From: Albidovulum sp. bin36
Lineage (GTDB): Bacteria; Pseudomonadota; Alphaproteobacteria; Rhodobacterales; Rhodobacteraceae
Reading direction: 5' to 3'
Assembly (NCBI GenBank): GCA_002238565.1
Contig: MPMP01000002.1
Coordinates: forward strand, 1-64,000
Length of the DNA: 64,000 nucleotides
The first letter of the stretch is position 1; every line of letters begins with the position of its first letter. The notes beneath the pieces are model-generated. The model worked only from the letters and a program-made list of their open reading frames with translations. It had not been told where the DNA came from and made no database searches. Positions 19,211-28,547 of this stretch are shown one piece after another. The position numbers and the translations under genes are program-made.

Positions 19211-20521
19211 CTAGTCGCTATCCGCAGCCATCATCCATCCGGTAACGGACCTTTTCTTGTCAAATACCCGCTTTGCCACGTCGACAATGTATTCGCCTGT
19301 CAATTCTCCGACGATTTCAGGCCATTCCTGAATGTCCTCGACCGTCAGGGCCTGCCCGTATTTCATGGCTTGCATCAAGGCCTGCGAGCTTTCACTTTGC
19401 CGACTCGCCTGCAATTGCGCCTGAACGCGCTTTAAGTCGTTCGGATCAGGGCCATTCTCCAGAAAATCGTCGAGAACTTCATCCAAAGCAGCTTCCGCCG
19501 CCAATAGCGACACGCCTCTAGCGGGCATGACGAAAACGCCGAACGAAAACTCATCGAAGGAAGTGCCGACATAGCTTGCCGACGTATGCAGGGCCAGCAT
19601 CCGTTCCCTAACCAGCTCGCGCGCAAAGATGGACTCGATTTTTTCGCCGCCCAGCAATTCCTCGGCAACCATCAAGGCAGCGGCGGAACTCTGGTCGCCC
19701 GCATCTCGCTTCGGAGCAAGGTAGTGCCGTACCAAGTACGGCATCTCCGCTCTCTCATCCTTGTAAATCAATCGCGTTTCGACGCGATGAGGCGGTTCGG
19801 CGGGACGCGACCTCGGTCTGATTCCCGGAACTCGTTCAATGGACCCGAAGTGCTTTCCGGCTAGATTCAGAACCTCCCTGGGGGCGACGTCGCCCGCGAC
19901 CACTAGAATTGCATTATTCGGCGCGAAGTGGCGGCGGAAAAAATCTATTGCGTCCTCAGCGGATAGTTTTTCGATTTCGTGCGGCCACCCCTTGACCGGA
20001 ATTCCATACGGGTGGTTCATGAAAAGCGCGGCCAATCGCTGTTCCCCGAAAAGCATGTGCGGATTCGTTTCTCTTTCCTTCTTTTGCGCAAAATGGATTT
20101 CGGACCGAATCGCCTCGAATTCCTGCCGGTTGACTACGACGCCCATCATTCTATTCGCTTCGAACTGCATCATTCGTTCCAGATGCGCATTGGCGCCCAG
20201 CTGAAGAAAGGAAGTATAGTCGTAGTAGCAGAAAACCTTGGTCCCGCCGATGCCTGCGATCTGTTCGGAAGAGTTTTTCTCCGCGCCGCCAACCATCAAC
20301 TGTCCTACGAGGTTTGCGACGCCCGACTTGCCGGGAGGCTCGTCGGCCGCGCCGACACGATACCAGACGGTGTGAGCGACATCGGATTGGCTTCGATTCT
20401 CGATGACTACGATCTCGAGCCCGTTTTCAAGCCTGAAAGAAGAAACGCTTTCGCTTGCCTCGCCCCAGGTAGCAATAATATTGCTTGCGACAATCAAAGC
20501 TGCGGCGAATCCAGATCGCAT
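19211..20521 (-). CDS. M16 (pitrilysin/insulinase) family protein lacking the canonical HxxEH motif
   Basis: WYRVGAADEPPGKSGVANLVGQLMVGGAEK, LNHPYG, FAPNNAILVVAGDV; HFLEH position reads NLVGQ. Confidence 0.88.
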   Translation of the reverse strand: MRSGFAAALIVASNIIATWGEASESVSSFRLENGLEIVVIENRSQSDVAHTVWYRVGAADEPPGKSGVANLVGQLMVGGAEKNSSEQIAGIGGTKVFCYYDYTSFLQLGANAHLERMMQFEANRMMGVVVNRQEFEAIRSEIHFAQKKERETNPHMLFGEQRLAALFMNHPYGIPVKGWPHEIEKLSAEDAIDFFRRHFAPNNAILVVAGDVAPREVLNLAGKHFGSIERVPGIRPRSRPAEPPHRVETRLIYKDERAEMPYLVRHYLAPKRDAGDQSSAAALMVAEELLGGEKIESIFARELVRERMLALHTSASYVGTSFDEFSFGVFVMPARGVSLLAAEAALDEVLDDFLENGPDPNDLKRVQAQLQASRQSESSQALMQAMKYGQALTVEDIQEWPEIVGELTGEYIVDVAKRVFDKKRSVTGWMMAADSD

Positions 20522-20786
20522 ACTCGTTGCCCCCTCGACTAGTCTCAAGCCAAGCAATAAAATCTAAATCGCGGGCGATCAAGATTGTTCACTGAAAGGT
20601 TACCGGGCGATCACGCTCGCTTCAAGAAATCGCGGCTTGGCTCGCGACGCGGTTTTCGGCTCATAGGGTTACTTGCCGGCGCCGGTCCGGCGATTGGCCT
20701 ACAAGAAAGGCGGCATGCCAAATCTACCTGGATGCGGCCGCTTCGAGCAATGCCTAGCCGCCCGGCCCCTGCACCGGTTTTCCGCC

Positions 20787-21365
20787 TCAAGATTCCGCCC
20801 GCGCTTCTCCAAGCCGATTTATCTCGCCCACGAAGCGTTCGCGAATGACGCACGGATCCATGCCGATTACGGGCACGTCCACATTGCCGGATTCACATTT
20901 GGACACGATAATCGTCATCGAACCGGAAGCCAGGGCCTTCTCAAGTTCATCGGCGGTTTGTTCGGCGGCGCATTCGACGACGCTCTCGCAACCGCACGCT
21001 CTCGCGACGTCCGCTAGCGAAGTCTTGCGTCCGGCATAGGTGGGCTGATCGCCCGTGGAGCCGTAGGAGCCGTTGTCAATGATCAAGAGCGTAAAGTTGT
21101 CCGCCGGGTTGTTTGCGATCGTAGAAAGCGTAGCAAGATTGGTCAGAACCGAGCCGTCGCCCTCGATCGCAACGACCGGGGATTTCTGCGCAAGCGCAAG
21201 TCCGAGTCCGATCGACGAGCACAATCCCATTGTGCCCAGCATATAGAAGTTGGACGGCTGATCGAGAATTTCATAGAGCTCCTGCGAGGGCGAGCCTATG
21301 TTGCAGACGACCAAACGACCCCGAACAATCGGAGCGATCGCTTTCAAGACATCGTAGCGAATCAT
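20787..21365 (-). CDS. comE: Sulfopyruvate decarboxylase beta-like (thiamine-pyrophosphate-binding) subunit
   Basis: GTMGLCSSIGLGLALA, VVAIEGDGSVLTNLATLSTI, LLIIDNGSYGSTGDQPT (TPP motif GDG...N); ATG overlaps the TGA of the upstream gene (ATGA). Confidence 0.8.
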   Translation of the reverse strand: MIRYDVLKAIAPIVRGRLVVCNIGSPSQELYEILDQPSNFYMLGTMGLCSSIGLGLALAQKSPVVAIEGDGSVLTNLATLSTIANNPADNFTLLIIDNGSYGSTGDQPTYAGRKTSLADVARACGCESVVECAAEQTADELEKALASGSMTIIVSKCESGNVDVPVIGMDPCVIRERFVGEINRLGEARAES

Positions 21366-21868
21366 TCCGCGCTCCTCCAAAACGCCGCATCGGCCAAAAT
21401 CGCCACCGGCTTGCCGCACATGTACGAATGCTTGATGATCGAATCCAGGTCTTCCAGCTGGTCTACATTCCTGAAGTGGTAGGCGGGAATGTGCAGCTGA
21501 TTTAGAATCGCCTTGGTGTGCAGCGCCATTTCGACCTGGCAAGCCACTTTTTCGCCGATTTCTCCTCGATAGCTAATAAGCATCGGCAAAGGAATTCTAT
21601 AGAACTGTATCAGGGTCGCGAGAGAGTTCACGACCACGCCAAGCGCGGTATTCTGCATAATTATGCAGGATCGAATTCCGCCCATATAGGCGCCGGCGCA
21701 CAATCCCATTCCCTCGTCTTCCTTGTTGGAAGGAACGTGAAGGATAGATTTCGAATTCTCGACCAGCTCAATGACGCCTGCGAGTTGCTTGCAGGGTACC
21801 GAAGTCGCGAATCCAATGCCGTTTTCGACCAGGCAGTCCACAATGCGCCGGTCTGTCAGGGTGGCCAT
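21362..21868 (-). CDS. comD: Sulfopyruvate decarboxylase alpha-like (TPP enzyme N-terminal domain) subunit
   Basis: SVPCKQLAGVIEL, PSNKEDEGMGLCAGAYMGG, IMQNTALGVVVNSLATLIQFYRIPLPMLISYRGEIGEK. Confidence 0.8.
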   Translation of the reverse strand: MATLTDRRIVDCLVENGIGFATSVPCKQLAGVIELVENSKSILHVPSNKEDEGMGLCAGAYMGGIRSCIIMQNTALGVVVNSLATLIQFYRIPLPMLISYRGEIGEKVACQVEMALHTKAILNQLHIPAYHFRNVDQLEDLDSIIKHSYMCGKPVAILADAAFWRSAE

Positions 21869-21991
21869 GTCGAAGTATTGTCCTTTCGCTTGAAGCGCTC
21901 GAGTTCAAGAATCCATGCGAGCGCCTGTGGTCTTTCTACGCATTCCATGCGCATATGCTACGTACATTGCGGCGGGGCAAGCAAATTTCCA

Positions 21992-22465
21992 CTAGCCGCT
22001 TCGCTCGAGCCTTGCGGAAAAAAGCGCGATACCGGCCGCGCCGCAAACGATCGCGATATCCGCGAAGTTGAACACCCAGGGATTTACGATTCCGCAGCAC
22101 GAAACGTTTAGAAAATCGGCGACGGCCCCCTCCGCCGCACGGTCAATCGCATTGCCTACCGCCCCGCCGACCACGCAGCCCGCAAGCGATTTAGAAATTG
22201 CGGATTTGGCCCTGCGTGTGCCCCACCAAACCAGAACCGCCGATATTGCAATGGCGAAGCCTACGAAAACCCAGCGAAGATAATCGGAATCATCAGCGAA
22301 TATTCCGAAATTTATCCCTCTGTTCCACACCATTTTGAAATTCAGGAAAGGCGGGAACATTTCAATGCTTCCCAATTCACGAAGATTCAAGCTGTTTACG
22401 ACATAGGATTTCGTAGCTTGATCAATAGCTAATACAATCAGTGCGGATGCGAACAAACTAGGCAT
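21992..22465 (-). CDS. lspA: Lipoprotein signal peptidase
   Basis: IDQATKSYVV, NRGINFGIF, GGAVGNAIDRAAEGAVADFL, FNFADIAI. Confidence 0.93.
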   Translation of the reverse strand: MPSLFASALIVLAIDQATKSYVVNSLNLRELGSIEMFPPFLNFKMVWNRGINFGIFADDSDYLRWVFVGFAIAISAVLVWWGTRRAKSAISKSLAGCVVGGAVGNAIDRAAEGAVADFLNVSCCGIVNPWVFNFADIAIVCGAAGIALFSARLERSG

Positions 22466-22572
22466 CGGTCGAAATCACCGACCCTTCGCCGCCGCTGCGC
22501 TCGGCGCTTATTCGGCTGCGGCGAGAACTTTCCGATTCTGCGGCGCTACAGGGCAAATTCGGATTCCCGGGC

Positions 22573-23616
22573 TTAACGATAGGCTTTTTCTTTTTTAGAG
22601 GGTTCCGGCTTCGCCACGGCTTCGATCATGGCTTCCAACGTAACCGAGCCTGTGATTGCTCCATTCATGGAAACGGCCGCTTCGGTCGCCTTGGCGTTGT
22701 TCAAAATTTGAAGAGCCTCTTCGATTTTCGCACTGGATTCGACTTGGCAGGACAATTCCTTTGGCGTCGAAGTTGAAACCGAATCGACTAAAAGCACTCG
22801 GGCGCGATTGATTTCCTGAATAAAGTCCGAAACGTAATCGTCGACGGGCTTGAGAATGATTTCTTGAGGCGTTCCCTGCTGAACGACCGCGCCGTCTCTC
22901 AATATAACGATCGAATCTCCGATTCGAAGGGCCTCGTCCAAGTCGTGCGTAATGAAGATAATCGTCTTGTGCAGCTCGTCCTGCAATTCAAGCAGCACAT
23001 TCTGCATGTCCGTCCGAATCAGAGGATCGAGCGCCGAAAAGGCTTCGTCCATAAGAAGGATCTCGGCATCGGTCGCCAAAGCCCTGGCAAGTCCCACTCT
23101 TTGCTGCATTCCGCCTGAAAGCTGAGCCGGATAATGGGATTCGAATCCGGACAAACCTACTGCGTCGATCCAGCGCTGCGCTCTGTCCCGGGCTTGGTCC
23201 TTCGCGACTTTCTGGATGTTGAGGCCGTACATAACATTGTCGACGACCGATCGATGCGGCAGCAGCGCGAATTTCTGAAATACCATGGATGCCTTGAAAC
23301 GGCGGAAGTCGCGCAGTTGCTCGTCCGCCATGCCCAGTACGTTTTCCCCGTCCACCAGGATTTCGCCCTCCGTCGGCTCAATCAACCGGTTGACGTGACG
23401 GATTAGCGTGGATTTTCCCGATCCCGACAATCCCATGATTACCTGGACATGCCTTTCCTTGATTTCGATATTTACATCGTTCAAGCCGAGGACGTGCCGG
23501 TGCTTTTCGAGGAGCTCCTGCTTGCCCATGCCGTTCTCGACATGGGCCACCATTTTCTTCGGGTTTCCGCCAAAAATTTTGAAGAGATTTTTTATTGAAA
23601 CCTTGCTGTCAGACAC
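22573..23616 (-). CDS. proV: Glycine betaine/proline-type ABC transporter ATP-binding protein (ProV-like)
   Basis: IKNLFKIFGGNPKK, GLSGSGKSTLIRHVNRLIEPTEG, LSGGMQQRVGLARALATD, MDEAFSALDPLIR, C-terminal CBS-like region. Confidence 0.9.
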   Translation of the reverse strand: MSDSKVSIKNLFKIFGGNPKKMVAHVENGMGKQELLEKHRHVLGLNDVNIEIKERHVQVIMGLSGSGKSTLIRHVNRLIEPTEGEILVDGENVLGMADEQLRDFRRFKASMVFQKFALLPHRSVVDNVMYGLNIQKVAKDQARDRAQRWIDAVGLSGFESHYPAQLSGGMQQRVGLARALATDAEILLMDEAFSALDPLIRTDMQNVLLELQDELHKTIIFITHDLDEALRIGDSIVILRDGAVVQQGTPQEIILKPVDDYVSDFIQEINRARVLLVDSVSTSTPKELSCQVESSAKIEEALQILNNAKATEAAVSMNGAITGSVTLEAMIEAVAKPEPSKKEKAYR

Positions 23617-24499
23617 CGTGGCCTCCCTCCCGATGCTTCTGCAGCCGTCTGCCGTAGCTCTGAGACACTCTGTCGAAAATGATAGCGATCGCTACAATCG
23701 CCAGGCCGTTCATCATTCCGAGCGCCAAGTACTGGTTGCTAATCGCTCTAAGGACTGGAACTCCTAGGCCGGGAACGCCGATCATGGCGGCGATTACAAC
23801 CATCGAGAGCGCCATCATAATCGTCTGGTTGACTCCTGCGAATATATTGGGAAGGGCAAGTGGCATCTGAACATTGAACAGCCTTTCCCGATAGCTAGAT
23901 CCAAAGGCGTCCGCGGCTTCCAGGACATCCTTATCCACAAGCCGGATGCCCAGATTCGTGAGACGGACTATCGGCGGGACTGCGTAGACGCATACCGCGA
24001 TGAGACCCGGCACCTTTCCAATTCCCAGCAGCATAACGACGGGTATCAAGTAAACGAAGCTGGGAATCGTCTGCATGATGTCCAAGACCGGCAGTATCGC
24101 CGACTGAACGCGGTCGTTGCGCGCCATCAGTATTCCGAAAGGAATGCCGACGGCGATGCAGATCAATGTCGCGACCGACACGATGGCCAGCGTCGACATC
24201 GTGTCCTCCCACATATCCAAGTAACCTATGAATAGGAAGGCGGCGATCGTTCCGGCTACCAGCCACCAATTGCGCGATCCAATCCAGGCGAGGGCGCCGA
24301 TAACGACGAGCACAACCGGCCAGGGAGTCTCGACCAGCAAGTCCTGAAACCATTTCAGAAACATAAGCAGGGGATGGAAAATATTCTCTATGAGCTCTCC
24401 GTATTCGCGGGAGAAATCCCGGAAAGAGCCGTCGATACCCTTTTTAAGGTCGCGGAGCGCCTGGCGCTCCATTGTTGGAAATTCAGTGAAAAAGCTCAT
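23609..24499 (-). CDS. proW: Glycine betaine/proline-type ABC transporter permease (ProW-like)
   Basis: Multi-TM; IPFGILMARNDRVQSAILPVLDIMQTIPSFVYLIPVVMLLGIGKVPGLIA. Confidence 0.9.
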   Translation of the reverse strand: MSFFTEFPTMERQALRDLKKGIDGSFRDFSREYGELIENIFHPLLMFLKWFQDLLVETPWPVVLVVIGALAWIGSRNWWLVAGTIAAFLFIGYLDMWEDTMSTLAIVSVATLICIAVGIPFGILMARNDRVQSAILPVLDIMQTIPSFVYLIPVVMLLGIGKVPGLIAVCVYAVPPIVRLTNLGIRLVDKDVLEAADAFGSSYRERLFNVQMPLALPNIFAGVNQTIMMALSMVVIAAMIGVPGLGVPVLRAISNQYLALGMMNGLAIVAIAIIFDRVSQSYGRRLQKHREGGHGV

Positions 24500-24616
24500 G
24501 GAAATTCCGATTTCCGGTCAGTCGTTCGCGTTGCGCCCCGCCGACAATCAAGCAGCGAGGCGACTTTTTATGTCCGGAATTTTATCTCCGAGGAACGGGA
24601 TGATTTGTCGCGGTCG

Positions 24617-25627
24617 CTAAATCGACGACTTAACCTTTTCGGCGACCTCGGGAGATACCCACTTCGTCCAGATTTCTTCGCGAGTCAACAGGAATTCGAT
24701 TGCGGCGTCTTCGCCGCCGGCTTGCTCTTCCGTCATATAGACGAGCATTTCGTTCATGACCTGGCCCGGGTAAATCCGGCTCATTAAATAATCCGAGGAC
24801 ACGCCGCCGGTTTGCATAAAGTTGTCGGTAACGACCGTATGCACTTCGGAGTGAGTCCAGGACGACGGCTGCGGATCAGCGCATTCCTGTTCGGATTTTA
24901 CGATGCATCCGTCCCAATTCTCGCTTCCCGCGAAAGGCACGCCAAAAGGCACTAGGTACATTGAGTACTTGCCGATCAGTGTTGTCGGCGACCAATAGTA
25001 CCCGAACCAGTTCTCGCCGCGTTCGACGGCTTTCGCCATGGATCCGTCGAGGCCGGCCGACGAACCCGGATCCACTAGGATCCAGCCCTTTTCTTCCATG
25101 TCAAATGCGCGAAACAAATTCGCGTTGGCCAGCTGGCAGCCCCATCCCGCGGGGCAGCCTACGAACGCGCCCTTCGACGAGTCTTCCGGGTGGGGGAAGA
25201 GATCCGGGCGTCCGAGAACATCCAGCACAGTCTCCAGTTCCGGATTATTGTCGCGGGTATAGGGCGGTATCCACCATCCTTCGCCGAGTTCCGTTATCGG
25301 GCCATTCACCAGCGAATGCAGCCTGCCCTCGTCGATGGCAATTGCAAGAGGTTCGCGAACGGCATTAACCCAAAGCTCCGGCGCAACATCTGGCTCGCCC
25401 TTCTCGTTCATCGACGCGAAAGTCGTAACCGTGGCGCCAGGAATCAATTCCACTTCGCAGCCGAATCCGTTTTCTAGAATAATCGCGTCGACGTTTGCCA
25501 TCAATTCGGCCGACGGCCAGTTCATTTCGGCGATTGTCAAGGAACCGCATTCCTCTGCCGAAGCCGCGGATGCCAGCATGGCCGCACTCGCGAATCCGCC
25601 CAATAGGGCCATAATTTTTCTATTCAT
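24617..25627 (-). CDS. Glycine betaine/proline-type ABC transporter substrate-binding protein (ProX-like)
   Basis: Signal MNRKIMALLGGFASAAMLASAASAEE; TIAEMNWPSAELMANVDAIILENGFGCEVELIPG; start trimmed to 25627. Confidence 0.87.
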   Translation of the reverse strand: MNRKIMALLGGFASAAMLASAASAEECGSLTIAEMNWPSAELMANVDAIILENGFGCEVELIPGATVTTFASMNEKGEPDVAPELWVNAVREPLAIAIDEGRLHSLVNGPITELGEGWWIPPYTRDNNPELETVLDVLGRPDLFPHPEDSSKGAFVGCPAGWGCQLANANLFRAFDMEEKGWILVDPGSSAGLDGSMAKAVERGENWFGYYWSPTTLIGKYSMYLVPFGVPFAGSENWDGCIVKSEQECADPQPSSWTHSEVHTVVTDNFMQTGGVSSDYLMSRIYPGQVMNEMLVYMTEEQAGGEDAAIEFLLTREEIWTKWVSPEVAEKVKSSI

Positions 25628-26249
25628 TATTGCTTGCTCCATCATTGCGTATAGCGTTTTCTCTACCATGCTATCGGGCAAAACAGAAGTGCTAAATCCT
25701 TTTACGACGAAACTGGTTGATTAGCGACAATACTGGTTGAATTCTCCAGCCGGAATCAATCGGTTCGCATTTCAATGCGACTATTTCGCCGGCCCCTTCG
25801 ACGACCGGCGGCCCCCGGTCGCACCACCTAAATTGAGTTCCGCCATCCGTACCGGGTGCGCTGCCAGGATGTAGCTTCAGACGGGTTTGACTGTCCGCTT
25901 ACGGGTTCAAGCGGGGATGCGGCGCTCGCAAACGGAGGTCGGCTCGACTTTGGCGGGACAGATCAGGCTTGCCCGCAATTTAGTCCCGGCGCCGGGCCTG
26001 AAGGCCTATTGTCCAACCGGGGTCCATTCAGCATGAAACCCGTCCGCGCTAAATTCATTGACGACCGCGTTCCGGAAAACCTAACGCGCGGCGACTGACA
26101 GGCCCATACGGGAATGTCAGCAAGCTTTGCGCGTGCGCGGCAAAACTGATGAAGAGCTAATTCAATCGGCGCCGAGCGATCGCGAAAGCCGCCATCGCGC
26201 CGGATATTTAACCATGCCAACCCTAGTCAAGGGATCTTTCTCGGCGCAG

Positions 26250-26822
26250 CTATTCCGTGTCATCCGGTTTCGTTGCGGCAATCGACGCTTCGGCCCCCGG
26301 GGTCTTTATGCCCAGCCTCTTGGCGCGAAAAAACTCGGCTTCCTGATCAAGTGAAAAAGGCGCATACGCTCGGTAGTATATGTTCGTGTTGAAAAGCTTT
26401 TCCATTAATCTGCCGTCGTTCCTGCGGCGAAACTCCAAATCCTCGCTTGCCAGAACGCCGCGGATGTTCTTGATCAACCCTCCCCGGCTTGCGTAGCGAA
26501 TCAAGGCGACATCGGCTTCCGGAACTGTTCGGTCGCGCAATGTGGCATTCGGGTCGCCGTCAAGCGCCTGAATCACGTCCAGTTCAGGCTTGGGATACGC
26601 TCGATCGACGCCGCCGGTTCGCGGCTCAGGGAGACGACCTAGGGATTGGGGCAATTCCAAAGGATTGGAGGGCATAACGCCTAGTTCGTCAGGCGAACCG
26701 GTCGATTTGAATTCAAGAAGCTGAGGGTCGTCGGAACCCGAGCAACCCGCGGCCAATGCGATTGCAGCGCATCCGGCCACCAGCATAGATTTCATTCCCA
26801 ACATTTTGAACCCCGCCGACAT
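26250..26822 (-). CDS. DUF3035 domain-containing lipoprotein
   Basis: Lipobox-like ALAAGCSG; DELGVMPSNPLELPQSLGRLPEPRTGG typical of DUF3035. Confidence 0.85.
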   Translation of the reverse strand: MSAGFKMLGMKSMLVAGCAAIALAAGCSGSDDPQLLEFKSTGSPDELGVMPSNPLELPQSLGRLPEPRTGGVDRAYPKPELDVIQALDGDPNATLRDRTVPEADVALIRYASRGGLIKNIRGVLASEDLEFRRRNDGRLMEKLFNTNIYYRAYAPFSLDQEAEFFRAKRLGIKTPGAEASIAATKPDDTE

Positions 26823-26934
26823 CTCCGGTTTTCAGAACCCGCAATTTCGTGCCTTTCGGGAAGAATTGCAAGCTATTTAGAAGGGCGCCCCAATCGCTTC
26901 AGCGCTAAATCACCAATTTCGGAACCAATTCCAT

Positions 26935-28524
26935 TCAATGTCTGAAACTGCGAATTCCGGAAAACGCCATGGCGATGCCAACCCTGTTCGCCTCGTCAAT
27001 GACCTCTTGATCGCGAATTGATCCTCCCGGCTGAACAACTGCGGCCGCGCCGGCTTCGGCTACCACCGCCAAACCGTCGGCAAACGGAAAAAATGCATCC
27101 GATGCCGCGACGAGCGATTTTGCGCCTTCATTGCGTCCCGGATCAGCGGATTTAAGCATAGCCCTGGCTTTGCGGGCCGCCTCTCGGGCCGCGTCGACGC
27201 GGCTGGTTTGCCCTGCGCCAATGCCGAGGGTCGCGCCGCCGCTCGCCAATACGACTGCATTGGATTTCGCGTGCTTGGCAACAATCCACGCGAAAAGAAG
27301 ATCTTCAATTTGCGCTTGCGTTGGCGCGATGTCCGTAACAATCGTCATATCCGAACGATTCAGCGAAGCGGAATCGCGTTCCTGAACAAGAAAACCTCCT
27401 GAAATTCGCTTGTAGTCCCGGTCGCCTCGTTCAGCGTCGATGAGCCCGCCCGCCGAAAACACTCTTGAGTTCGGACGGGCGGCAAGAACCTCCAGCGCGG
27501 ATCGTTCAACATTCGGCGCAATGACGACTTCCATGAAATTCTTGATTATTCGGGCGGCCGCTTCCGGGTCCAGCGTTCGATTGAATGCTACCACTCCCCC
27601 GAATGCGGAAAGCCGGTCGCAGTCCAATGCCTTCCTAAATGCCCTCGAGCACGATTCGGCGACCGCGGCGCCGCACGGATTGCCGTGCTTGACGATTGCG
27701 CATGCCGCATGCGACGCCGGGTCGAATTCCGATACCAGCCCGAATGCCGCGTCCGCGTCGGCCAGATTGTTGTAGCCCGGCGGGCTACCCTGCAGCTGCG
27801 AAGCCGCAACGACGGTTCCCGGGTGCTCGCCGAGCGAATAGAGAGCCGCCCGCTGGTGCGGATTTTCGCCGTATCGGAGCTTTTTCTTCAAGCGCAATTG
27901 CATCGAGCGCATTTCGGTAAATTCGCCGGCATCGCTATTCGAAATCCATTCCGCGATCGAGGCGTCGTACCGGGACGCTAGCGCGAACGCCCTGCCGGCC
28001 CGGTCGCGACGAAATTTCAAACTGGTCGCGCCGTCGAGCGCGGACATCTCGGCCATCAGCGAGCCGTAGTCGCCCGGGTCGACCGCGACGGCAACGAATT
28101 CATGGTTCTTCGCCGCGGCTCTGATCATCGACGGCCCGCCTATATCGATGTTGTCGATGCACTCCTTGAAATCGCCCGATGCGGCCGCCCGCTCGAAGGG
28201 ATAGAGGTTTACGACTGCGAGATCGATCCCCTTCAAACCGAGGCCGCGCATCTCGTCCAGGTGGTTCTTGTCGTCTCGCGAAAATAGAATCGGCGCGAAA
28301 ACGGCGGGATGCAGAGTCTTGACCCGACCGCCCAGAATTTCCGGAAATCCAGTCGCATCGGCGATTTCAGTTACAGCTATTCCAGCCGAGCCTACCGCTT
28401 TCGAAGTGCCGCCCGTGGCGATTATCTCAACCCCGAATCCGTCAAGAAAGCGAGCCAATTCAATTATCCCGGTCTTGTCGAATGCCGACAACAGCGCTCG
28501 TCGAACCTTGATCGAATCATTCAT
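26935..28524 (-). CDS. purH: Bifunctional AICAR formyltransferase/IMP cyclohydrolase
   Basis: ALLSAFDKTGIIELARFLDGFGVEIIATGGTSK, GGRVKTLHPAVFAPIL, LRYGENPHQRAALY, KHGNPCGAA. Confidence 0.95.
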   Translation of the reverse strand: MNDSIKVRRALLSAFDKTGIIELARFLDGFGVEIIATGGTSKAVGSAGIAVTEIADATGFPEILGGRVKTLHPAVFAPILFSRDDKNHLDEMRGLGLKGIDLAVVNLYPFERAAASGDFKECIDNIDIGGPSMIRAAAKNHEFVAVAVDPGDYGSLMAEMSALDGATSLKFRRDRAGRAFALASRYDASIAEWISNSDAGEFTEMRSMQLRLKKKLRYGENPHQRAALYSLGEHPGTVVAASQLQGSPPGYNNLADADAAFGLVSEFDPASHAACAIVKHGNPCGAAVAESCSRAFRKALDCDRLSAFGGVVAFNRTLDPEAAARIIKNFMEVVIAPNVERSALEVLAARPNSRVFSAGGLIDAERGDRDYKRISGGFLVQERDSASLNRSDMTIVTDIAPTQAQIEDLLFAWIVAKHAKSNAVVLASGGATLGIGAGQTSRVDAAREAARKARAMLKSADPGRNEGAKSLVAASDAFFPFADGLAVVAEAGAAAVVQPGGSIRDQEVIDEANRVGIAMAFSGIRSFRH

Positions 28525-28547
28525 TGCGAATGGATGCCCGGTTCCCG

